From: Ptiloglossa arizonensis
Lineage: Eukaryota; Arthropoda; Insecta; Hymenoptera; Colletidae
Reading direction: 5' to 3'
Length of the DNA stretch: 64,000 nucleotides
Assembly: GCF_051014685.1 (NCBI RefSeq)
Contig: NW_027478927.1
Span: 1-64,000, forward strand
Position 1 is the first letter of the stretch; the number at the start of each line of letters is the position of its first letter. Positions 49,788 through 61,129 of this stretch are shown piece after piece. Below the pieces are notes generated by a model. It saw only the letters and a program-made list of their open reading frames with translations. It did no database searches and had not been told where the DNA came from. The position numbers were made by a program, and so were the translations under genes.

Positions 49788-52700
49788 TGCTCCAAACGCT
49801 TAACCAGAATGGCCTAGGGAAAAAATACACATACCGTTGTAATCGGGCGAGTTTCTACTTTCAGATGCAACAGGAATTTTTGGGTTAGGTCAATCCGTTC
49901 GCGAGATATGGGAGTTTGAAGCCAAGAAATGGTTGAGAAGGCAAAAAATTTTTCGCAATTCTGCTGCTCCAAACGCTTAACCAGAATGGCCTAGGGAAAA
50001 AATACACATACCGTTGTAATCGGGCGAGTTTCTACTTTCAGATGCAATAGGAATTTTTGGGTTATGTCAATCCGTTCGCGAGATATGGGAGTTTGAAGCC
50101 AAGAAATGGTTGAGGAGGCAAAACATTTTTCGCAATTCTGCTGCTCCAAACGCTTAACCAGAATGGCCTAGTGAAAAAATACACATACGGCTGTAATCGG
50201 GCGAGTTTCTACTTTTAGAGGCAACAAGAATTTTTGGGTTAGGTCAATCCATTCGCGAGATATGGGAGTTTGAAGCCAAGAAATGGTTAAAGAAGGCAAA
50301 AATTTTTTCGCAATTCTGCTGCTCCAAACGCTTAACCAGAATGGCCTAGGGAAAAAATACACATACCGTTGTAATCGGGCGAGTTTCTACTTTCAGACGC
50401 AGCAGGAATTTTTGGGTTTGGTCAATCCGTTCGCGAGATATGGCACTTTGAAGCTAAGAAATGCTTGAGAAGGCAAAAAATTTTTCGCAATTCTGCTGCT
50501 CCAAACGATTAACTGGAATGGCCTAGGGAAAAAATACAATTACCGTTGTAATCGGGCGAGTTTCTACATTCAGATGCAATAGGAATTTTTGGGTTAGGTC
50601 AATCCGTCGCGAGATATGGGAGTTTGAAACCAAGAAATGGTTGAGAAGGCAAAAAATTTTTCGCAATTCTGTTGCTCCAAACGCTTAACCAGAATGGCCT
50701 AGGGAAAAAATACACACACCGTTGTAATCGGGCGAGTTTCTACTTTCAGATGCAACAGGAATTTTTGGGTTAGGTCAATCCGTTCCCTAGGTATGGCAGA
50801 TTGAAGCCAAGAAATGGTTGATAAGGCAAAAAATTTTTCGCAATTCTGCTGCTCCAAACGCTTAACCAGAATGGCCTAGGGAAAAAATACACATACCGTT
50901 GTAATCGGGCGAGTTTCTACTTTCAGATGCAACAGGAATTTTTGGGTTAGGTCAATCCGTTCGCGAGATATGGGAGTTTGAAGCCAAGAAATGGTTGAGA
51001 AGGCAAAAAATTTTTCGCAATTCTGCTGCTCCAAACGCTTAACCAGAATGGCCTAGGGAAAAAATACACATACCGTTGTAATCGGGCGAGTTTCTACTTT
51101 CAGATGCAATAGGAATTTTTGGGTTATGTCAATCCGTTCGCGAGATATGGGAGTTTGAAGCCAAGAAATGGTTGAGAAGGCAAAACATTTTTCGCAATTC
51201 TGCTGCTCCAAACGCTTAACCAGAATGGCCTAGTGAAAAAATACACTTACCGTTGTAATCGGGCGAGTTTCTACTTTCAGATGCAACAGGAACTTTTGGG
51301 TTAGGTCAATCCGTTCGCGAGATATGGCGGTTTGAATCCAAGAAATGGTTGAGAAGGGAAAAAATTTTTCGCAATTCTGCTGCTCCAAACGCTTAACCAG
51401 AATGGTCTAAGGAGAAAGTACACATACCGTTGTAATCGGGCGAGTTTCTATTTTCAGATGCAGTAGGAATTTTTGGGTTAGGTCAATCCGTTCGCGAGAT
51501 ATGGCAGATTGAAGCCAAGAAATGGTTGATAAGGCAAAAAATTTTTCGCAATTCTGCTGCTCCAAACGCTTAACCAGAATGGCCTAGGCAAAAATACACA
51601 TACCGTTGTAATCGGGCGAGTTTCTACTTTCAGGTGCAATAGGAATTTTTTTGGTTAGGTCAATCCGTTCGCGAGATATGGCGGTTTGAAGCCAAGAAAT
51701 GGTTGAGAAGGGAAACAATTTTTCGCAATTCTGCTGCTCCAAACGCTTAACCAGAATGGTCTAAGGAGAAAGTACACATACCGTTGTAATCGGGCGAGTT
51801 TCTATTTTCAGATGCAGTAGGAATTTTTGGGTTAGGTCAATCCGTTCGCGAGATATGGCAGATTGAAGCCAAGAAATGGTTGATAAGGCAAAAAATTTTT
51901 CGCAATTCTGCTGCTCCAAACGCTTAACCAGAATGGCCTAGGCAAAAATACACATACCGTTGTAATCGGGCGAGTTTCTACTTTCAGGTGCAATAGGAAT
52001 TTTTTGGTTAGGTCAATCCGTTTTCGAGATATGGCGGTTTGAAGCCAAGAAATGGTTGAGAAGGGAAAAAATTTTTCGCAATTCTGCTGCTCCAAACGCT
52101 TAACCAGAATGGTCTAAGGAGAAAATACACATACCGTTGTAATCGGGCGAGTTTCTACTTTCAGATGCAGTAGGAATTTTTGGGTTATGTCAATCCGTTC
52201 GCGAGATATGGGAGTTTGAAGCCAAGAAATGGTTGAGAAGGCAAAACATTTTTCGCAATTCTGCTGCTCCAAACGCTTAACCAGAATGGCGTAGTGAATA
52301 AATACGCATATCGTTGTAATCGGGCGAGTTTCTACTTTCAGACGCAGCAGGAATTTTTGGGTTTGGTCAATCCGTTCGCGAGATATGGGAGTTTGAAGCT
52401 AAGAAGTGGTTGAGAAGACAACAAATTTTTCGCACTTCTGCTGCTCCAAACGCTTAACCAGAATGGGCTAGGGAAAAAATACACATACCGTTGTATTCGG
52501 GCGAGTTTCTACTTTAACACGCAACAGGAATTTTTGGGTTAGGTCAATCCGTTCGCGAGATATGGCAAATTGAAGCCAAGAAATGGTTGATAAGGCAAAA
52601 AATTTTTCGCAATTCTGCTGCTCCAAACGCTTAACCAGAATGACCTAGGGAAAAAATACACATACCGTTGTAATGGGGCGAGTTTCTACTTTCAGGTGCA

Positions 52701-54429
52701 ATAGGAATTTTTGGGTTAGGTCAATCCGTCGCGAGATATGGGAGTTTGAAACCAAGAAATGGTTGAGAAGGCAAAAAATTTTTCGCAATTCTGTTGCTCC
52801 AAACGCTTAACCAGAATGGCCTAGGGAAAAAATACACACAACGTTGTAATCGGGCGAGTTTCTACTTTCAGATGCAACAGGAATTTTTGGGTTAGGTCAA
52901 TCCGTTCGCGAGATATGGGAGTTTGAAGCTAAGAAATGGTTGGGAAGACAACAAATTTTTCGCACTTCTGCTGCTCCAAACGCTTAGCCAGAATGGGCTA
53001 GGGAAAAAATACGCATTCCGTTGTAATCGGGCGAGTTTCTACTTTCAGACTCAGCAGGAATTTTTGGGTTTGGTCAAACCGTTCGCGAGATATGGGACTT
53101 TGAAGCTAAGAAATGGTTGAGAAGACAACAAATTTTTCCCAATTCTGCTGCTCCAAACGCTTAACCAGAATGGGCTAGGGAAAAAATACACATACCAATG
53201 TAATCGGGCGAGTTTCTACTTTCACACGCAACAGGAATTTTTGGGTTAGGTCAATCCGTTCCCTAGGTATGGCAGATTGAAGCCAAGAAATGGTTGATAA
53301 GGCAAAAAATTTTTCGCAATTCTGCTGCTCCAAACGCTTAACCAGAATGGCCTAGGGAAAAAATACACATACCGTTGTAATCGGGCGAGTTTCTACTTTC
53401 AGATGCAACAGGAATTTTTGGGTTAGGTCAATCCGTTCGCGAGATATGGGAGTTTGAAGCCAAGAAATGGTTGAGAAGGCAAAAAATTTTTCGCAATTCT
53501 GCTGCTCCAAACGCTTAACCAGAATGGCCTAGGGAAAAAATACACATACCGTTGTAATCGGGCGAGTTTCTACTTTCAGATGCAATAGGAATTTTTGGGT
53601 TATGTCAATCCGTTCGCGAGATATGGGAGTTTGAAGCCAAGAAATGGTTGAGAAGGCAAAAAATGTTTCGCAATTCTGCTGCTCCAAACGCTTAACCAGA
53701 ATGGCCTAGGGAGAAAATACACATACGGCTGTAATCGGGCGAGTTTCTACTTTCAGATGCAATAGGAATTTTTGGGTTAGGTCAATCCGTTCGCGAGATA
53801 TGGGAGTTTGAAGCCAAGAAATGGTAGAGAAGGCAAAAAATTTTTCACAATTCTGCTGCTCCAAACGCTTAACCAGAATGGCCTAGGGAAAAAATACACA
53901 TACCGTTGTAATCGGGCGAGTTTCTACTTTCAGGTGCAATAGGAATTTTTGGGTTAGGCCAATCCGTCGCGAGATATGGGAGTTTCAAACCAAGAAATGG
54001 TTGAGAAGGCAAAAAATTTTTCGCAATTCTGTTGCTCCAAACGCTTAACCAGAATGGCCTAGGGAAAAAATACACACACCGTTGTAATCGGGCGAGTTTC
54101 TACTTTCAGACGCAGCAGGAATTTTTGGGTTTGGTCAATCCGTTCGCGAGATATGGGACTTTGAAGCTAAGAAATGCTTGAGAAGGCAAAAAATTTATCG
54201 CAATTCTGCTGCTCCAAACGATTAACTGGAATGGCCTAGGGAAAAAATACAATTACCGTTGTAATCGGGCGAGTTTCTACATTCAGATGCAATAGGAATT
54301 TTTGGGTTAGGTCAATCCGTCGCGAGATATGGGAGTTTGAAACCAAGAAATGGTTGAGAAGGCAAAAAATTTTTCGCAATTCTGTTGCTCCAAACGCTTA
54401 ACCAGAATGGCCTAGGGAAAAAATACACA
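49788..54429 (+). repeat. 4,598 bp twenty-six-monomer tandem HOR, copy B
   Basis: Direct tandem partner of 45,190-49,787. The 44 bases 49,788-49,831 belong to both the end of copy A and the start of copy B, and the exchange must have taken place within or beside them. Right of 54,429 the array switches to tacacacaccg followed by ccgtttgcgag, which matches 42.4-42.75 kb. Confidence 0.88.
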
Positions 54430-57062
54430 CACCGTTGTAATCGGGCGAGTTTCTACTTTCAGATGCAACAGGAATTTTTGGGTTAGGTCAATCCGTTTGC
54501 GAGATATGGGAGTTTGAAGCTAAGAAATGGTTGAGAAGACAACAAATTTTTCGCACTTCTGCTGCTCCAAACGCTTAACCAGAATGGGCTAGGGAAAAAA
54601 TACGCATACCGTTGTAATCGGGCGAGTTTCTACTTTCAGGCTCAGCAGGAATTTTTGGGTTTGGTCAATCCGTTCGCGAGATATGGGACTTTGAAGCTAA
54701 GAAATGGTTGAGAAGACAACAAATTTTTCGCAATTCTGCTGCTCCAAACGCTTAACCAGAATGGGCTAGGGAAAAAATACGCATACCTTTGTAATCGGGC
54801 GAGTTTCTACTTTCAGACTCAGCAGGAATTTTTGGGTTTGGTCAATCCGTTCACGAGATATGGGACTTTGAAGCTAAGAAATGGTTGAGAAGACAACAAA
54901 TTTTTCGCACTTCTGCTGCTCCAAACGCTTAGCCAGAATGGGCTAGGGAAAAAATACGCATACCGTTGTAATCGGGCGAGTTTCTACTTTCAGACTCAGC
55001 AGGAATTTTTGGGTTTGGTCAATCCGTTCGCGAGATATGGGACTTTGAAGCTAAGAAATGGTTGAGAAGACAACAAATTTTTCGCAATTCTGCTGCTCCA
55101 AACGCTTAACCAGAATGGGCTAGGGAAAAAATACGCATTCCGTTGTAATCGGGCGAGTTTCTACTTTCAGACTCAGCAGGAATTTTTGGGTTTGGTCAAA
55201 CCGTTCGCGAGATATGGGACTTTGAAGCTAAGAAATGGTTGAGAAGACAACAAATTTTTCCCAATTCTGCTGCTCCAAACGCTTAACCAGAATGGGCTAG
55301 GGAAAAAATACTCATACCAATGTAATCGGGCGAGTTTCTACTTTCACACGCAACAGGAATTTTTGGGTTAGGTCAATCCGTTCCCTAGGTATGGCAGATT
55401 GAAGCCAAGAAATGGTTGATAAGGCAAAAAATTTTTCGCAATTCTGCTGCTCCAAACGCTTAACCAGAATGGCCTAGGGAAAAAATACACATACCGTTGT
55501 AATCGGGCGAGTTTCTACTTTCAGATGCAACAGGAATTTTTGGGTTAGGTCAATCCGTTCGCGAGATATGGGAGTTTGAAGCCAAGAAATGGATGAGAAG
55601 GCAAAAAATTTTTCGCAATTCTGCTGCTCCAAACGCTTAACCAGAATGGCCAAGGGAAAAAATACACATACCGTTGTAATCGGGCGAGTTTCTACTTTCA
55701 GACGCAATAGGAGTTTTTGGGTTTGGTCAATCCGTTCGCGAGATATGGGAGTTTGAAGCTAAGAAATGGTTGAGAAGACAACAAATTTTTCGCACTTCTG
55801 CTGCTCCAAACGCCTAACCAGAATGGGCTAGGGAAAAAATACGCATACCGTTGTAATCGGGCTAGTTTCTACTTTGAGATGCAACAGGAAGTTTTGGGTT
55901 AGGTCAATCCGTTCGCGAGATATGGGAGTTTGAAGCCAAGAAATGGTTGAGAAGGCAAAAAATGTTTCGCAATTCTGCTGCTCCAAACGCTTAACCAGAA
56001 TGGCCTAGGGAGAAAATACACATACGGCTGTAATCGGGCGAGTTTCTACTTTCAGATGCAATAGGAATTTTTGGGTTAGGTCAATCCGTTCGCGAGATAT
56101 GGGAGTTTGAAGCCAAGAAATGGTTGATAAGGCAAAAAATTTTTCGCAATTCTGCTGCTCCAAACGATTAACTGGAATGGCCTAGGGAAAAATACAATTA
56201 CCGTTGTAATCGGGCGAGCTTCTACATTCAGATGCAATAGGAATTTTTGGGTTAGGTCAATCCGTCGCGAGATATGGGAGTTTGAAACCAAGAAATGGTT
56301 GAGAAGGCAAAAAATTTTTCGCAATTCTGTTGCTCCAAACGCTTAACCAGAATGGCCTAGGGAAAAAATACACACACCGTTGTAATCGGGCGAGTTTCTA
56401 CTTTCAGATGCAACAGGAATTTTTGGGTTAGGTCAATCCGTTTGCGAGATATGGGAGTTTGAAGCTAAGAAATGGTTGAGAAGACAACAAATTTTTCGCA
56501 ATTCTGCTGCTCCGAACGCTTAACCAGAATGGGCTAGGGAAAAAATACGCATAACGTTGTAATCGGGCGAGTTTCTACTTTCAGGCTCAGCAGGAATTTT
56601 TGGGTTTGGTCAATCCGTTCGCGAGATATGGGACTTTGAAGCTAAGAAATGGTTGAGAAGACAACAAATTTTTCGCAATTCTGCTGCTCCAAACGCTTAA
56701 CCAGAATGGGCTAGGGAAAAAATACACATACCGCTGTATTCGGGCGAGTTTCTACTTTCACACGCAACAGGAATTTTTGGGTTAGGTCAATCCGTTCGCG
56801 AGATATGGCAGATTGAAGCCAAGAAATGGTTGATAAGGCAAAAAATTTTTCGCAATTCTGCTGCTCCAAACGCTTAACCAGAATGGCCTAGGGAAAAAAT
56901 ACACATAGCGTTGTAAACGGGGGAGTTTCTACTTTCAGGTGCAATAGGAATTTTTGGGTTAGGTCAATCCGTCGCGAGATATGGAAGTTTGAAACCAAGA
57001 AATGGTTGAGAAGGCAAAAAATTTTTCGCAATTCTGTTGCTCCAAACGCTTAACCAGAATGG
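54430..57062 (+). repeat. Mosaic satellite segment
   Basis: About 15 monomers, no gene. 54,386-54,775 matches 42,361-42,750; the next unit switches to the gcatacctttg type of 41.3-41.7 kb. The ccgtttgcgag/gctcagcagg pair near 54,490-54,650 recurs near 56,440-56,600, eleven monomers on. Rare variants gtcaatccgttcacgag (54,850), ggatgagaaggc (55,590) and gtaaacgggggag (56,915) occur once each in this segment. Confidence 0.75.
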
Positions 57063-59640
57063 CCTAGGGAAAAAATACACACACCGTTGTAATCGGGCGA
57101 GTTTCTACTTTCAGACTCAGCAGGAATTTTTGGGTTTGGTCAAACCGTTCGCGAGATATGGGACTTTGAAGCTAAGAAATGGTTGAGAAGACAACAAATT
57201 TTTCCCAATTCTGCTGCTCAAAACGCTTAACCAGAATGGGCTAGGGAAAAATACACATACCGTTGTAATCGGGCGAGTTTCTACTTTCACACGCAACAGG
57301 AATTTTTCGGTTAGCTCAATCCGTTCGCGAGGTATGGCAGATTGAAGCCAAGAAATGGTTGATAAGGCAAAAAATTTTTCGCAATTCTGCTGCCCCAAAC
57401 GCTTAACCAGAATGGCCTAGGGAAAAAATACACATACCGTTGTAATCGGGCGAGTTCCTACTTTCAGATGCAACAGGAATTTTTGGGTTAGGTCAATCCG
57501 TTCGCGAGATATGGGAGTTTGAAGCCAAGAAATGGTTGAGAAGGCAAAAAATTTTTCGCAATTCTGCTGCTCCAAACGCTTAACCAGAATGGCCTAGGGA
57601 AAAAATACACATACCGTTGTAATCGGGCGAGTTTCTACTTTCAGATGCAATAGGAATTTTTGGGTTATGTCAATCCGTTCGCGAGATATGGGAGTTTGAA
57701 GCGAAGAAATGGTTGAGAAGGCAAAACGTTTTTCGCAATTCTGCTGCTCCAAACGCTTAACCAGAATGGCCTAGGGAAAAAATACACACACCGTTGTAAT
57801 CGGGCGAGTTTCTACTTTCAGATGCAACAGGAATTTTTGGGTTAGGTCAATCCGTTCGCGAGATATGGGAGTTTGAAGCTAAGAAATGGTAGAGAAGACA
57901 ACAAATTTTTCGCACTTCTGCTGCTCCAAACGCTTAGCCAGAATGGGCTAGGGAAAAAATACGCATTCCGTTGTAATCGGGCGAGTTTCTACTTTCAGAG
58001 TCAGCAGGAATTTTTGGGTTTGGTCAAACCGTTCGCGAGATATGGGACTTTGAAGCTAAGAAATGGTTGAGAAGACAACAAATTTTTCCCAATTCTGCTG
58101 CTCCAAACGCTTAACCAGAATGGGCTAGGGAAAAAATACACATACCGATGTAATCGGGCGAGTTTCTACTTTCACACGCAACAGGAATTTTTGGGTTAGG
58201 TCAATCCGTTCCCTAGGTATGGCAGATTGAAGCCAAGAAATGCTTGAGAAGGCAAAAAATGTTTCGCAATTCTGCTGCTCCAAACGCTTAACCAGAATGG
58301 CCTAGGGAGAAAATACACATACGGCTGTAATCGGGCGAGTTTCTACTTTCAGATGCAATAGGAATTTTTGGGTTAGGTCAATCCGTTCGCGAGATATGGG
58401 AGTTTGAAGCCAAGAAATGGTAGAGAAGGCAAAAAATTTTTCACAATTCTGCTGCTCCAAACGCTTAACCAGAATGGCCTAGGGAAAAAATACACATACC
58501 GTTGTAATCGGGCGAGTTTCTACTTTCAGGTGCAATAGGAATTTTTGGGTTAGGCCAATCCGTCGCGAGATATGGGAGTTTCAAACCAAGAAATGGTTGA
58601 GAAGGCAAAAAATTTTTCGCAATTCTGCTGCTCCAAACGCTTAACCAGAATGGCCTAGGGAAAAAATACACTTACCGTTGTAATCGGGCGAGTTTCTACT
58701 TTCAGATGCAACAGGAATTTTTGGGTTAGGTCAATACGTTCGCGAGATATGGGACTTTGAAGCTAAGAAATGGTTGAGAAGACAACAAATTTTTCGCAAT
58801 TCTGCTGCTCCAAACGCTTAACCAGAATGGGCTAGGGAAAAAATACACATACCGTTGTAATCGGGCGAGTTTCTACTTTCACACGCAACAGGAATTTTTG
58901 GGTTAGGTCAATCCGTTCGCGAGATATGGCAGATTGAAGCCAAGAAATGGTTGATAAGGCAAAAAATTTTTCGCAATTCTGCTGCTCCAAACGCTTAACC
59001 AGAATGGCCTAGGGAAAAAATACACATACCGTTGTAATCGGGCGAGTTTCTACTTTCACACGCAACAGGAATTTTTGGGTTAGGTCAATCCGTTCGCGAG
59101 ATATGGCGGTTTGAATCCAAGAAATGGTTGAGAAGGGAAAAAATTTTTCGCAATTCTGCTGCCCCAAACGCTTAACCAGAATGGTCTAAGGAGAAAGTAC
59201 ACATACCGTTGTAATCGGGCGAGCTTCTACTTTCAGATGCAGTAGGAATTTTTGGGTTAGGTCAATCCGTTCGCGAGATATGGCAGATTGAAGCCGAGAA
59301 ATGGTTGATAAGGCAAAAAATTTTTCGCAATTCTGCTGCTCCAAACGCTTAACCAGAATGGCCTAGGCAAAAATACACATACCGTTGTAATCGGGCGAGT
59401 TTCTACTTTCAGGTGCAATAGGAATTTTTGGGTTAGGTCAATCCGTTCGCGAGATATGGCGGTTTGAAGCCAAGAAATGGTTGAGAAGGGAAAAAATTTT
59501 TCGCAATTCTGCTGCTCCAAACGCTTAACCAGAATGGTCTAAGGAGAAAATACACATACCGTTGCAATCGGGCGAGTTTCTACTTTCAGATGCAGTAGGA
59601 ATTTTTGGGTTATGTCAATCCGTTCGAGAGATATGGGAGT
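57063..59640 (+). repeat. 4,067 bp twenty-three-monomer duplication, copy A
   Basis: Matches 61,130-63,707 at +4,067 bp. Shared variants: ctgctcaaaacgc, gggaaaaatacac (1 bp short), ttttcggttagctcaatccg, gaagcgaagaaatgg with gcaaaacgttttt, gagtcagcagg, and gcaatcgggcg. Differences noticed: near 57,393 (cccc/ctcc), 57,565 (ctgctgctcc/ctgcttctcc), 58,242 (gctt/ggtt) and 59,626 (gag/gcg). Confidence 0.85.
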
Positions 59641-60173
59641 TTGAAGCGAAGAAATGGTTGAGAAGGCAAAACGTTTTTCGCAATTCTGCTGCTCCAAACG
59701 CTTAACCAGAATGGCCTAGGGAAAAAATACACACACCGTTGTAATCGGGCGAGTTTCTACTTTCAGATGCAACAGGAATTTTTGGGTTAGGTCAATACGT
59801 TCGCGAGATATGGGACTTTGAAGCCAAGAAATGGTTGAGAAGGCAAAAAATTTTTCGCAATTCTGCTGCTCCAATTGCTTAACCAGAATTGCCTAGGGAA
59901 AAAATACACACACCGTTGTAATCGGGCGAGTTTCTACTTTCAGACTCAGCAGGAATTTTTGGGTTTGGTCAAACCGTTCGCGAGATATGGGACTTTGAAG
60001 CTAAGAAATGGTTGAGAAGACAACAAATTTTTCGCAATTCTGCTGCTCCAAACGCTTAACCAGAATGGGCTAGGGAAAAAATACACATACCGTTGTAATC
60101 GGGCGAGTTTCTACTTTCACACGCAACAGGAATTTTTGGGTTAGGTCAATCCGTTCGCGAGATATGGCAGATT

Positions 60174-61061
60174 GAAGCTAAGAAATGGTAGAGAAGACAA
60201 CAAATTTTTCGCACTTCTGCTGCTCCAAACGCTTAGCCAGAATGGGCTAGGGAAAAAATACGCATTCCGTTGTAATCGGGCGAGTTTCTACTTTCAGAGT
60301 CAGCAGGAATTTTTGGGTTTGGTCAAACCGTTCGCGAGATATGGGACTTTGAAGCTAAGAAATGGTTGAGAAGACAACAAATTTTTCCCAATTCTGCTGC
60401 TCCAAACGCTTAACCAGAATGGGCTAGGGAAAAAATACACATACCGATGTAATCGGGCGAGTTTCTACTTTCACACGCAACAGGAATTTTTGGGTTAGGT
60501 CAATCCGTTCCCTAGGTATGGCAGATTGAAGCCAAGAAATGGTTGAGAAGGCAAAAAATGTTTCGCAATTCTGCTGCTCCAAACGCTTAACCAGAATGGC
60601 CTAGGGAGAAAATACACATACGGCTGTAATCGGGCGAGTTTCTACTTTCAGATGCAATAGGAATTTTTGGGTTAGGTCAATCCGTTCGCGAGATATGGGA
60701 GTTTGAAGCCAAGAAATGGTAGAGAAGGCAAAAAATTTTTCACAATTCTGCTGCTCCAAACGCTTAACCAGAATGGCCTAGGGAAAAAATACACATACCG
60801 TTGTAATCGGGCGAGTTTCTACTTTCAGGTGCAATAGGAATTTTTGGGTTAGGCCAATCCGTCGCGAGATATGGGAGTTTCAAACCAAGAAATGGTTGAG
60901 AAGGCAAAAAATTTTTCGCAATTCTGCTGCTCCAAACGCTTAACCAGAATGGCCTAGGGAAAAAATACACTTACCGTTGTAATCGGGCGAGTTTCTACTT
61001 TCAGATGCAACAGGAATTTTTGGGTTAGGTCAATACGTTCGCGAGATATGGGACTTTGAAG
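60174..61061 (+). repeat. Third partial copy within the 4,067 bp unit
   Basis: Five monomers matching 57,875-58,762 at +2,299 bp (13 monomers) and 61,942-62,829 at +1,768 bp (10 monomers). On its left it joins a gcagattgaag unit to the gctaagaaatggtagag unit near 60,173. A separate ccaattgcttaaccagaattgcc unit recurs at about 59,872 and 61,110. Together these show the block was copied inside the array before or between the 4,067 bp events. Confidence 0.8.
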
Positions 61062-61129
61062 CCAAGAAATGGTTGAGAAGGCAAAAAATTTTTCGCAATT
61101 CTGCTGCTCCAATTGCTTAACCAGAATTG

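Noticed and set aside
49810..49820. CCTAGG and TCGCGA palindromes as operator or restriction-related sites
   Set aside because: Six-base palindromes in a repeated unit need no regulatory explanation, and no promoter or gene lies nearby. They are useful only as landmarks.
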